Assembly (NCBI GenBank): GCA_964387955.1
Contig: CAYLXX010000012.1
Location: 1-27,693 of the forward strand
From: CAYLXX01 sp964387955
Lineage (GTDB): Bacteria > Patescibacteriota > Microgenomatia > UBA1406 > GWC2-37-13
Direction: 5' to 3'
Length of the DNA: 27,693 nucleotides
Under the pieces are notes generated by a model. It was given only the letters and a program-made list of their open reading frames with translations, searched no databases and had not been told where the DNA came from. Below, piece after piece: positions 1-9,300 of this stretch; the stretch's first letter is position 1; each line of letters opens with the position of its first letter. The position numbers and the translations under genes are program-made.

Positions 1-1124
1 TGGATAATGAAATTCACAACTTTCATTTAGTCACAAAGACAGATTGTTGCTTATTAAGTAAAAACGAGGGTCAAAGTGGGACCAACTCAGCGATTACTGT
101 ACATTCGGGACACAATTTCGCAATTGCCTCACTTCCTCCAGATGAACAATCGCTACTTGAAAGTATTAAACGAAGTCTGCCTTATGTGACGGATGACATC
201 ATAATCTCTTATATACCCCAGGCAGATACATATATCGTGGAAGAGAAAACACCCAAAGCACCAGACGCACTTCAGGAATGGGCAAGAGTCAACGAAGTCG
301 ACGACATAGTAAATAATCAACAGATTTTTTTACCGACCAATCAATCCTCACAACAAATTGTCACAACACTCGCGGCCCAGCCATCGATTTCCCCAACATC
401 TGATCCCACTTTTACAGATTCAGTCGATCTTTTGCGAAAAATTGCTGAAATCGCCAAAAATAACGTTACCGTTATCCCTACACCCACTCTTCCCCAACCA
501 ATTAATCCAACTTCAGTCATTTCTACACCTGTTGCAGGTAATACCCCAACAAGCGGACCCATACCTCCACCAAGAGATCTTTCATCGGTTGTTGAATGGG
601 CAGGGAGAATCAATCAAACTTTGGAGATTGGACGCGTATGGGGCTATTATAATCGACAAGTTAATCCACCCACAAATGGCACTTATACTGCATATTATCG
701 TGAAGGACTCAATACAGGTACAACGCGTTCTGGTCTCTACTGGTGTACTGATACCGTGATTAATGCCTTTAATCTAGCTGGATTCAGCGGCCTAGGAACA
801 CAACATGAATCAGAAGTAAACATGCGTCTTTCTTGGTCAAGAATTCCAGGATTTAGATATGTTGCTTATCTAGGTTCTAATAAAAATCAGGCTCTTTCGG
901 CAATAAGTCCAGGTTGCGCTATTTTCTGGGAATCTGTTCCTGGAGTTCATACAGGTTACGAGCATACAGCCATTATTAAAACATTGCAGATTGATTCACA
1001 CTTTAACGGATACCTTGAAGTATACCAATCAAATTCTACTCATAAAACAGGTAGATACCCTATATACAATGCAACCGTTCAGAATAATCCATATACTTTA
1101 GTTGGTTTTGGATGTGTTAATTAA
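1..1124 (+). CDS. CHAP-like cysteine amidase/peptidase, 5' end outside window
   Basis: The frame is open from base 3 to the TAA at 1122-1124 with no stop, so the gene begins left of the window; a GTG at 186 is only an internal codon. About 373 residues are visible. A Thr/Pro/Ser-rich linker (visible residues about 110-195) leads into a C-terminal domain with a Cys in a YWCTD context (visible residue about 248) and a His in a GYEHTAII context (about 321). That order and spacing resemble the Cys/His pair of CHAP or NlpC/P60-type amidases, which cut peptidoglycan peptides. It is followed after 3 bases by a small membrane-anchored protein and then by a second wall-hydrolase-like gene, which fits wall remodelling around an envelope apparatus. 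The N-terminal part is not recognised. Catalytic assignment is by motif only. Confidence 0.75.
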   Translation, partial: DNEIHNFHLVTKTDCCLLSKNEGQSGTNSAITVHSGHNFAIASLPPDEQSLLESIKRSLPYVTDDIIISYIPQADTYIVEEKTPKAPDALQEWARVNEVDDIVNNQQIFLPTNQSSQQIVTTLAAQPSISPTSDPTFTDSVDLLRKIAEIAKNNVTVIPTPTLPQPINPTSVISTPVAGNTPTSGPIPPPRDLSSVVEWAGRINQTLEIGRVWGYYNRQVNPPTNGTYTAYYREGLNTGTTRSGLYWCTDTVINAFNLAGFSGLGTQHESEVNMRLSWSRIPGFRYVAYLGSNKNQALSAISPGCAIFWESVPGVHTGYEHTAIIKTLQIDSHFNGYLEVYQSNSTHKTGRYPIYNATVQNNPYTLVGFGCVN

Positions 1125-1127
1125 ATT

Positions 1128-1556
1128 ATGAGAAATAGATATATCCTCATTAGTATTTCAATTTTATTAGTAGTTTTTAGCATGCTTATCGCAATTTATT
1201 ATCTTGTTTCTAAAAAAAATGTAACTTCCATTTCTCCCGAAAATTTACCAACGCCTGCGTTTTTTGAACAAGAAAATTTAGTTCCTTCCCAATCATATAG
1301 TCAGCAAATGCAAAAGCAATCAGAAGCAGATTATGCCTTTGGTCAATCGGAGGATAAAAAATATCAACAATACCCATGGTACGATCAATTACCTCTTCAA
1401 AATGATAGATACTATATCTACTTTGATCTTGAAACAAAAAAATTTGTCGGCACTCTCTACACATCTAATGATCAAGAAACTATTAAAAGTGAAGTATTGA
1501 ACCAACTTAAAAATATTGGAGTTGATACAAGTAAATATCAAATTATCTGGCAATAA
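1128..1556 (+). CDS. Small membrane-anchored hypothetical protein
   Basis: The product is 142 residues. Residues about 5-27 form one strongly hydrophobic segment after a short basic N-terminus (MRNRY), giving an N-in anchor with a polar domain of roughly 110 residues outside. The outer part is rich in Gln, Tyr and Lys and has no motif I recognise. It starts 3 bases after the preceding stop and its TAA overlaps the next ATG by one base (TAATG), so it is almost certainly co-transcribed and translationally coupled with both neighbours. No Shine-Dalgarno sequence precedes the start. A role as an accessory part of the envelope apparatus is inferred from position alone. Confidence 0.7.
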   Translation: MRNRYILISISILLVVFSMLIAIYYLVSKKNVTSISPENLPTPAFFEQENLVPSQSYSQQMQKQSEADYAFGQSEDKKYQQYPWYDQLPLQNDRYYIYFDLETKKFVGTLYTSNDQETIKSEVLNQLKNIGVDTSKYQIIWQ

Positions 1557-2662
1557 TGCGCACTACTATTTTTTTATTAGCTTTAGTTTTATCTGGTTTT
1601 TATTTTTTATTTGGAGCTCATAATACATATGCACAAGTTAGATGCGCTACCATACAAAATGTTGAGCAAACAAATATCACACCAATCCCCGAAGGAGTAA
1701 GGTTCACATGCATAGTTACCGTAGACCAAGCTTCTGCTGGATCAAGATCGATTGCTTGTGGAGTTAGTATTAATGGTCAATTTCCTAGTAATTATTGTCC
1801 TTCTGACGAGAATTTTTTTGGTGGTTGGAGAGGTAATCAGGGGTATTTTAATTGCATATTGCCGTACACGAATGAGGTCTTAAATGCTAACACTCTTGAT
1901 CTTGTTGGAAGTGATTTTAATGCTGGTTGCATACCTCAAGCAAAAAAATCAATTCCACTTACCATATCGAAACCGACCATACCACCAAGCAATCCTAACA
2001 ACCTTCCTCTTAGTAGATCTGGGCAAGATTCTGTGCAATTTGTTGAACATCTTTTGCGGGCATTTATCGGATTATCAGGCGAAACTTCAATCACTCCGCC
2101 AATTGCGCTTCCAACTGAGATCGAAGTTAACCCAACCGGACCAATAGCTATACTGACTCGTACTCCACCAAGTGTGTCTCGCGCACAAGAGGCTGAACGA
2201 GTTTTGAATTCATGCCACATATCGAGTCGAACGTCTGTGGATGGTGCGCCAACAATTACAGCTGAAAAAATGAGACAAGTCTTACAGTCCTACAATTCCC
2301 CTGCCACTGGCGATACACAAGTCATCTATGATCTTGGCGCACGTTATAACATCAATCCAGCAGTACTCCTAGCTTTTTTTATTAAAGAATCAAGCGCAGG
2401 CACGGCCGGACAGTCTGTGGCCAATAAATCGATTGGCAACATTGTGTGTACTCCAGGATTTACTTGTGCTGGTCGATTCAGGAGATATAGTTCATGGGTG
2501 GATGGAGCCGAAGATTATTACAAATTACTGAGAAACTTGTATCTTAATAGATGGGGACTGTATTATGTCGAGACCATCATACCAATTTATGCACCACCTT
2601 TTGAAAATGATACTTGTTTATACATCAATCAGACAATTAACCGTATAAATTCATGGAGATAA
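1556..2662 (+). CDS. Secreted lysozyme/glucosaminidase-like wall hydrolase
   Basis: The product is 368 residues. It begins with a signal peptide (basic MR, hydrophobic residues 4-20, likely cleavage after NTYA at about residue 26). A Cys-rich domain covers about residues 27-125, followed by a Pro-rich linker. The C-terminal domain (about 235-368) has the pattern of GH73-type glucosaminidases and lytic transglycosylases: a helix reading ARYNINPAVLLAFFIKESS, whose Glu278 would be the catalytic acid, then a SIGNI segment and a YSSWVDGAEDYYKLL helix. The family cleaves the glycan strands of peptidoglycan. In type IV secretion loci such enzymes (VirB1 class) open the wall for the machine; that role here is inferred from the VirB6-like gene two genes downstream. 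The start overlaps the previous stop by one base. Confidence 0.75.
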   Translation: MRTTIFLLALVLSGFYFLFGAHNTYAQVRCATIQNVEQTNITPIPEGVRFTCIVTVDQASAGSRSIACGVSINGQFPSNYCPSDENFFGGWRGNQGYFNCILPYTNEVLNANTLDLVGSDFNAGCIPQAKKSIPLTISKPTIPPSNPNNLPLSRSGQDSVQFVEHLLRAFIGLSGETSITPPIALPTEIEVNPTGPIAILTRTPPSVSRAQEAERVLNSCHISSRTSVDGAPTITAEKMRQVLQSYNSPATGDTQVIYDLGARYNINPAVLLAFFIKESSAGTAGQSVANKSIGNIVCTPGFTCAGRFRRYSSWVDGAEDYYKLLRNLYLNRWGLYYVETIIPIYAPPFENDTCLYINQTINRINSWR

Positions 2663-2664
2663 AT

Positions 2665-3333
2665 ATGAATCGACGCCAAATTATACTCATTGCCGCACTT
2701 ATTCTACTTCTTGCATTGCTTCTTCTGGGATATCAATTATTTATAAATCGCCCGCAAACAAACCAAACTCCCAACATACCAACCAATCAAGAAACTGGTC
2801 AAAAATATTATGCTAACCCTCAACAAAATACCAAATTTACTCCTTTTCCTGCTATCAATGCCGATAAAAAAATCGACGAGACCCAAATTGCCCAAATTAC
2901 TGGCAAATTAGATACCGGTTACATCAAAATGCCTCTCTACTCGTATGAGTACTACGAATCTGATAAAAAATTTAATCCCTCGATGACTTTCAGCGCCACA
3001 ATACAAACTAATAATTTACAACTATATAAAAATCCCGAGAATTCACTGATAAAATCACTGCCACTTTCAGAGTCAGTCGATAAAGCCAATTTTGCCTGGA
3101 TAACTGATGATTTGATATTGCTTATGGAACGTACCAATGGTCAAGTAAATTTTTATCTCATAAATACAAAATCAGGTAACAAAACTTTATTGACTACTGA
3201 TCAAACTATCGCAAGCGGAGTGAATGTCGATATCGGACCAGTAGCATATAATGAAGCCAGTAATTGCCTCATTGTACTAACCTCAAATAGCGGCGAATCG
3301 TGGAGCCTGACATTATTTGACTTTCATCCTTAA
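2665..3333 (+). CDS. Membrane-anchored hypothetical protein, possible beta-rich outer domain
   Basis: I chose the ATG at 2665 (MNRRQIILIAA) over the in-frame ATG at 2653 because GGAGAT ends about 6 bases before it. This is one of the very few convincing Shine-Dalgarno sequences in the window, and it lies in the 3' end of the preceding gene. The product is 222 residues: basic N-terminus, one membrane segment (about residues 5-25), an Asn/Gln/Pro-rich linker, then a domain with alternating hydrophobic strands (for example WITDDLILLMERTNGQVNFYL) like one or two blades of a propeller. No family is recognised. It is the fourth gene of the cluster that starts left of the window. Confidence 0.65.
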   Translation: MNRRQIILIAALILLLALLLLGYQLFINRPQTNQTPNIPTNQETGQKYYANPQQNTKFTPFPAINADKKIDETQIAQITGKLDTGYIKMPLYSYEYYESDKKFNPSMTFSATIQTNNLQLYKNPENSLIKSLPLSESVDKANFAWITDDLILLMERTNGQVNFYLINTKSGNKTLLTTDQTIASGVNVDIGPVAYNEASNCLIVLTSNSGESWSLTLFDFHP

Positions 3334-3346
3334 TTTCCTTTACAAT
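3317..3346 (+). promoter_or_regulatory. Promoter for the VirB6/TrbL-like gene
   Basis: TTGACT (3317-3322), 18 bases, TACAAT (3341-3346), then 10 bases to the ATG at 3357. The expected transcription start is within about 3 bases of the start codon. The -35 element lies inside the end of the upstream gene. Confidence 0.55.
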
Positions 3347-3356
3347 CAATTTACCT

Positions 3357-5156
3357 ATGTTTTTGCCTCCTCTTTTTTATCTGAAATCAGCCTGGAGTAA
3401 ATTCAAAAAAATAGCCATTGTGTGTATAGTTTTTTTCGCTATCATCCAGCTCTTCCTTTATTTCTGGTTCAAAAACGATCTCCAATCACAGACTGACCTC
3501 AAAACACAAACAAGAACCACAATTTATAAGACGATTAATGATCCTGAGCTTAAAAAAACTGAGGAGGGGCAACTCTATATAGGCCTGTATCGTTCATACA
3601 TGTGCGGTATGATCGGCGAAGCTTGCACCAACAATCCGTCCGATGCACAATACCATGTACAAAATAGCTTCGCCGGACAAGTATCTAAACTTCTCACCTT
3701 CCCTTACCAACATCCACCCGCATCAGGCATGGGTGCAGTCTATGCAAGTTTGCAACACGCAGGTTTTGTACCGCAGACATATGCCGCCGAAGGAATAGGT
3801 TTTGCTTCGATTGCTCCATTCCGGCCACTGTGGTTGATCACCCGCAACTTCATATTTCTCATCATGGTGCTTGTGATCGTTGCCATGGGCTTCATGATCA
3901 TGTTCAGAACCAAAATCAATCCTCAAACCGTAATCACCGTCGAAAATGCACTCCCCAAAATTGCACTTGCTCTTCTTATCATCACGTTTTCCTACGCCAT
4001 CGCCGGTTTTTTGATAGATCTCATGTATATTCTCATGGGACTTATTGTGGGCTTGTTTAGTACAGAGCCAAGATTAGGATTCAAAGCCAGCGATATACTC
4101 AATCAAGCATTCTACGGCGAATCAGGCGGATTGCTTGGAGCAATGTTTAATAATAACATCGGCGGCTTAGCAACAGCTATATATGATGTCATTCCTGATC
4201 AGATAACTGGAGTTATTAACTCACTTGTTGCCGGATTTGGTCTCCAATTTGGACTCGTGATTTTTGGTGCCAGCGGAAATTTAATAGGAAGTCTCATTCA
4301 TCCTAATGGTGGATTTAAACCAAAGAATCTTAATATTAAAGCTTTATTTGAAGGCATAAAATCAAGTTTAAAGGGAGTTTCTTTTTTGAAACGATTCGCA
4401 GAAGAAACGCAAGATGGTGGCATGCCTGTAATCAGCCTTATAGCAGCACTGATCATTGTTGTCCTAGGTGGTGCAATAAGTAATACTTTAGCTCCTTTCT
4501 TAACACAAGCTATCATCTGGTTAATATTGATGTTTAGTTTACTTTTTATTTTCTTCCGGATTTTTTTTATGTTTTTATCGGTGTATGTGCAAATACTTCT
4601 TTTGATTATTTTCGCTCCGGCCATCCTTGCGCTTGAAGTGCTACCAGGAAGGTCAGCGTTTGCTTCATGGCTCAAAAGCCTTACACTCCATTTATCGACA
4701 TTTCCGATATTTCTTTTACTTGTACTTGCCTCTAAAGCTGTTATGAGTACTCCAGCCGATGTCACGCTTTGGAAACCTCCATTTACGTACGGTTTCGAGA
4801 GTAATGCTTTCAAAACTATCATTGCTATGGCGCTACTTTATATGTCACCAGAATTTATTAAGATGTTTAAAGAGATGACTGGCGTGAAGCCTATGTCCAG
4901 CGCTCTTAACTTAGGCGCATTCTTCAGTGGCGCAACGGCTGCGGTTGGTGGTGGACTAGGCTTAGCTTCACAAGTACAATCGTTGAGAGTGATGTGGTTG
5001 GGATATGGTCAAGCACATGAGGGAGGATTACAGGGAACATTTGGCAAACTTCTTGGAGGTATAGCTAATCGGGGCGGTAAGAAACCCGCTGAAGCTCCTC
5101 CACTTCCATCTCTCGGCGCTGATACAACTTCTAACTCTGGCGCAGCTAAGTCATAA
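3357..5156 (+). CDS. VirB6/TrbL-like polytopic membrane protein of a type IV secretion-like apparatus
   Basis: The product is 599 residues. It has one N-terminal membrane segment (about 18-38), then an external stretch of about 110 residues with two Cys. Next come a hydrophobic block at about 155-235 (FRPLWLITRN, then INPQTVITVENALPKIALAL), more paired segments between about 275 and 475, and a Gly/Ala-rich tail outside the membrane. This layout and the NALPKI block fit the polytopic proteins found with CPR type IV secretion/pilus genes, thought to play the VirB6/TrbL inner-membrane channel role. It has its own promoter and ends 23 bases from a convergent pilin-domain gene. The function is inferred from topology, motifs and the nearby pilins; no VirB4-type ATPase is in the window. 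Confidence 0.7.
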   Translation: MFLPPLFYLKSAWSKFKKIAIVCIVFFAIIQLFLYFWFKNDLQSQTDLKTQTRTTIYKTINDPELKKTEEGQLYIGLYRSYMCGMIGEACTNNPSDAQYHVQNSFAGQVSKLLTFPYQHPPASGMGAVYASLQHAGFVPQTYAAEGIGFASIAPFRPLWLITRNFIFLIMVLVIVAMGFMIMFRTKINPQTVITVENALPKIALALLIITFSYAIAGFLIDLMYILMGLIVGLFSTEPRLGFKASDILNQAFYGESGGLLGAMFNNNIGGLATAIYDVIPDQITGVINSLVAGFGLQFGLVIFGASGNLIGSLIHPNGGFKPKNLNIKALFEGIKSSLKGVSFLKRFAEETQDGGMPVISLIAALIIVVLGGAISNTLAPFLTQAIIWLILMFSLLFIFFRIFFMFLSVYVQILLLIIFAPAILALEVLPGRSAFASWLKSLTLHLSTFPIFLLLVLASKAVMSTPADVTLWKPPFTYGFESNAFKTIIAMALLYMSPEFIKMFKEMTGVKPMSSALNLGAFFSGATAAVGGGLGLASQVQSLRVMWLGYGQAHEGGLQGTFGKLLGGIANRGGKKPAEAPPLPSLGADTTSNSGAAKS

Positions 5157-5179
5157 GAGCAGTTATTGATTTCACTTCA

Positions 5180-6274
5180 TCAACTTAACCCAGGTATATG
5201 TAGTATGGTTACTCCGATGAGTCTGAGTATAAAGACTGAGAAGATAATAAGCATCAGCCCCATGATACATGAAGTGAGTAGTTGTTGAGCATTCTTGATT
5301 CTCTCCGGATTACCGGCCGAAGTTTGCAACACAAATGCCGCGTAGAGAATACAAATAAACGCCGCTATTCCTCCCAAACTTACCGCCAACCCCAAAACAT
5401 TTTGCTGGATAAATACCGGCCAATTCGTGGTGTAAATACAGCCCAGCGCAGACCAATGACCTCCTAGTGAAAAACAGTCTGTACAATGATTATACTCAGG
5501 CGAGCTCTTAAGCTCTCCTACTGTCACTGGCTTATCTGTTTTGGTACGAATAGATGATCCGATATATCGAGCGCAATATTCGGTTTTTATCGACTCGATA
5601 CCATCAGCTCGGCGACAAGTACAGCTTCCGTCATCTTCATGCTGAGGTATTAATGTATATGGGACTCCATCTTCTACAAGCGGTGCTGGATTATAACTGT
5701 CTGGATATGGATTACCGTTTTGATCAACTTGATATTGCTTACAACTACCTATTTTACTTAAACTATCCAATCCAATAGTACTACCAACTAATGTCGATAC
5801 ACCATTGACAATCGAACTTAAACAAAATCTTGTAAGAAGCAGGTCTATACAAAAAAAGTCGTCTTGACCTACGCTAGTATTATCATTGACATTGGGAAGT
5901 TCATTACAACAAGTATTATTCAAAGTGCCACAAGTAGATGTAGTACTCGGTGACTGTGTCGGGGTAGCTCCGCCTGGTGTAGCAGTCGGCGTGTGATCGG
6001 CGGTAAACTCTGTTGTTAATTGATTTCTTTGATCACTTGAAAGTTGGCAACGGGCAGCACTTTCTACTGCTTGTAAAAAATCAGTCACGTGCCATGTATT
6101 GTAATATTCATTGGCATTGTTTGTTTTTACATTAAATACTGTGGGACGAATAACATTGTCAGGACAAATAAAAGGGGTCGGTGTAGGTGTATTAGGCGTC
6201 TCCTGAGCGTACGTAGCAGAAGTAACAAAAAAAAAGCTCAGAAAAAGGACAACTAATAATAGTGCTCTTTTCAT
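5180..6274 (-). CDS. Secreted Cys-rich protein with C-terminal type IV secretion pilin domain
   Basis: The product is 364 residues. A signal peptide (MKRALLLVVLFLSFFF, cleavage near ATYA at about residue 23) is followed by a Thr/Pro-rich stretch, then a region of about 200 residues with many Cys, including a CTCRR pair and a CTDC pair, suggesting disulfides or a metal site outside the cell. The last 80 residues hold two membrane segments joined by a loop reading TSAGNPERIKNAQQ. That loop is the signature of the CPR 'T4SS pilin' family (VirB2/TrbC-like), also seen in the two short pilins at 22666-23333. A pilin module carried on a large secreted Cys-rich domain is unusual and suggests a tip or adhesin subunit; that is inference. 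It lies 48 bases after the 1319-residue gene, probably in the same transcript. Confidence 0.75.
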   Translation of the reverse strand: MKRALLLVVLFLSFFFVTSATYAQETPNTPTPTPFICPDNVIRPTVFNVKTNNANEYYNTWHVTDFLQAVESAARCQLSSDQRNQLTTEFTADHTPTATPGGATPTQSPSTTSTCGTLNNTCCNELPNVNDNTSVGQDDFFCIDLLLTRFCLSSIVNGVSTLVGSTIGLDSLSKIGSCKQYQVDQNGNPYPDSYNPAPLVEDGVPYTLIPQHEDDGSCTCRRADGIESIKTEYCARYIGSSIRTKTDKPVTVGELKSSPEYNHCTDCFSLGGHWSALGCIYTTNWPVFIQQNVLGLAVSLGGIAAFICILYAAFVLQTSAGNPERIKNAQQLLTSCIMGLMLIIFSVFILRLIGVTILHIPGLS

Positions 6275-6322
6275 CTTATGTATTAATTAGACAACAAGCA
6301 CGGCTAAAACGCAACTGTGAAG

Positions 6323-9300
6323 TTATTTCTTTTTATTTTCTTCTTGTACCTCTTCCTCAAATGCTTCCTTAATATATTCAAAAAGTATAAACATCGTAAA
6401 ATATATGGCCAGATTGGGACCCATTTCTGTAAGCCAAAATCTTTTATCGTCAACTCCCAGTTCTTTGAGAAACATCTCATATGAATATAAGCCATACGAA
6501 TTTAGACAGCCTTCTTTACGCAGCCACCGGGCATATTCACGCAGTTGATCTGAGCTAAATTCTGGTGCTCTATGCCTATAAAGTAACTTAGACATCGAAG
6601 TAGAATTACCAAGAATAAGTGGTCTGGCTATTGCGCTTACTGGAAATGGCATACGTTTAATCCAATTCTCTTGAAAGTATCTCGCCACAACGACTGAATA
6701 ATAATATTGGATTTCTCTCATCGGTTGCTGACCTATAAAAGGTTCAAGTTCTTTGATTTGACTATGAGCCTTTAAAACATCTTCAAGCACATCAAACATA
6801 CCGGCATTTTCTTTCACCGATGCTCTCTTCAACCGGCTGTACAGCTTCATAACTTCAGTCTGTACTTTACCCAATGTATCCATAGCGCCATAGGTGCGGA
6901 AGAATTGATCCTCACCTGATTTATGCACTGCTCTAAACAAGAGATCGTGGTTAAGATCACCATTAGGTATTACAGAAATATTATTTCGTCTCCACCAGGT
7001 AAATGCTAATCTCTGGAAGAAACCATTTGTGTAACCAAGATCGGCTTTACCGTCTTTAACTTCTCCAAAATATCCTGCATTACTATTCACATGATCTTTG
7101 AATCGACTGATCAAACCATCTTCAAAAAGTAGTTTGCGGATTTTTGCAGCAGCCGCTTTTTGATTATGTTCGTCCTCGGGTTTTTCGGGATCATAAGGTG
7201 TAGTGAGAAAACGATTATATTCCTCATCAGATATGATATCTCGTGGATCAATTTCGCCGGGAGTCCGCGAAAGATTCTTAATTTTACCGGCCTGAATATC
7301 TATTTCTACTTTTGCGGCCTTTGCGTGAGCGGTGGAAAGATATTTAAATAAAAGATCTCTCGCTTGATTACGATACCTGTCTTTTTTTTCAGTGGGGGCA
7401 TCATAAACTTTCATTTCCTTATAAAGATGCGTATAAAAATCCATGATGTTTCTGAGCATTTGCTGACTTTCTTTGTTAGCCTCTTGGGACGTGGTAGCAA
7501 ATCGTTCGAGAAAATAATTATGAAATCTCCCAAATTTATCTTGACCAGCTCCGGTTTTTATGTCGCTTTGGCTCGCATGGTCAAAAAAGAATTTACCGGC
7601 GTCTTCACCATCAATTTGACCGTCTTGTAAGAACGGTATAATTTGGCCTAAATTATTTAAAAAAGCCAGAGGATCTTTGAGCAAAAGATGATAGAAAGTA
7701 TCACCTCGTATGGCATCCACTCTGTGTTCCTGAAATTCATGGAAACTAATAGTGCGTTTAACTCCATTAAGCAGGCACTCGATTTTCTCTTTCTCCCGCT
7801 CATCTCTACCTATATCAGTTTGATCCCCTAAATCAGTTAGTAATTTTCTCCTCATATTTTCGATGAATTCATACTTGGCTTCTGGAGTATTAAGTTTTTT
7901 AAGATTATCTGGAATATTGGCGAGTGCCAGTAAAGATTCTTCATTGGCGCGGCTTTCGGCAAAAGCAAATCCTAGAGTCACGCCCATTTGTTTGTAGAAA
8001 AAGTCATAAATATCTCCCCATTTTTCTTTACCCCACTCTTCACCTTGATGGAATTCTTTCCAAACTTCCTTCACGCCATATATTCTCCAACCGCCCTGAC
8101 TCAACCAATCTCCCATGCTTACTTTTTGGATTAATTTTGCCCAGGTTGTGTCGTGATCAAAAATATATTGACTGAACCTATCTATCATTTCGTGAAATTT
8201 TGCCGGATCTGTGGTGTCTAAATCTTCGACCTGTTTCTCGAATTGATTTCCCAATCTCACTATCTCCTCAGGTATCCAGCGATCGCGCCAACCCTCTTGT
8301 AATACTTGCTTAAAACTTCCCTGCTTAGTCATCAATCTCATCTTGATCATGTAGAGCGCGGAGGTCTTCATGAGCTCAGGTCTACCGCCGCGGCCCCATC
8401 CCCATAAGAATCTTGGATTATGTTTGGAAATGATGTCGGCCAAAGGTATGGACTCGTAGGACTCGGTCACTTTGGCATTGGAGAGTACACCAGACATCTC
8501 CATAGTCAAAGCCGTCATACCTTTGGCCAGTGAATACGCCCGGTCCAATTCCCACTGCTCTGGCATACGGCCAGTGGAGATAAATATTTGATCTCTCAAT
8601 CGTTTGACGAAATCATCCCGCTCGGTAAATGAATAAATCTGCTCATGCTCTCTGAGAAGGTCGCCTTTTTCATCTCTTCGTTGGATGCCGCCGCCTAATA
8701 AATCTGGAGGAATTTTATTGTCATTGCGCATCAATCTTTCTTGAAGATATGTTTTCCACAGCTCCAACGCCTCATTGATTACCGGATCTTTTGTCAAATT
8801 AGACAGTTCTGATATCGGAATACGTGATAAATACCCGGCCCATTTTTCTGCAGGCACTGCAGTGAAAATATTGACTATATTATGATAAAGTTCACGATGA
8901 TTTCTCTCAAGATGCATCTGGAACACTAAGCGCCTTCTAAGAAAGTTATTGAACGCCTCATACTCTTTGGGGTTGTTAGATAATTTCTTCTTGATAAATT
9001 CGGAGTTTGATAACTGGAAAAATCTATCGGCAATGGCCCTCATCACCTGTCCTTCGATAAGATCGTTGAATTGCTCTCTAAACTCTGCATTTGGATTTTC
9101 GTCAATTTTCTCGAACAATCCGTTAATCATTCTCTGTGCTGCTCTCTCAAAAAATTTGGTGTTTTGTTCATTCCAAACAAACATTTCAGTTCCATCGGCA
9201 TTGACTCTTTTTATAAAAAGCTTTTGAAAAACTGTTTGCTCATCAAATTGCTGTATGCCTTGTTGTACGTCTTCATTGGAATAACTTTCAAGATATCTGC

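Noticed and set aside
4298..4822. 174-codon open frame on the minus strand inside the VirB6-like gene
   Set aside because: It is a shadow of a well-supported membrane protein gene and shows no protein-like motif of its own.
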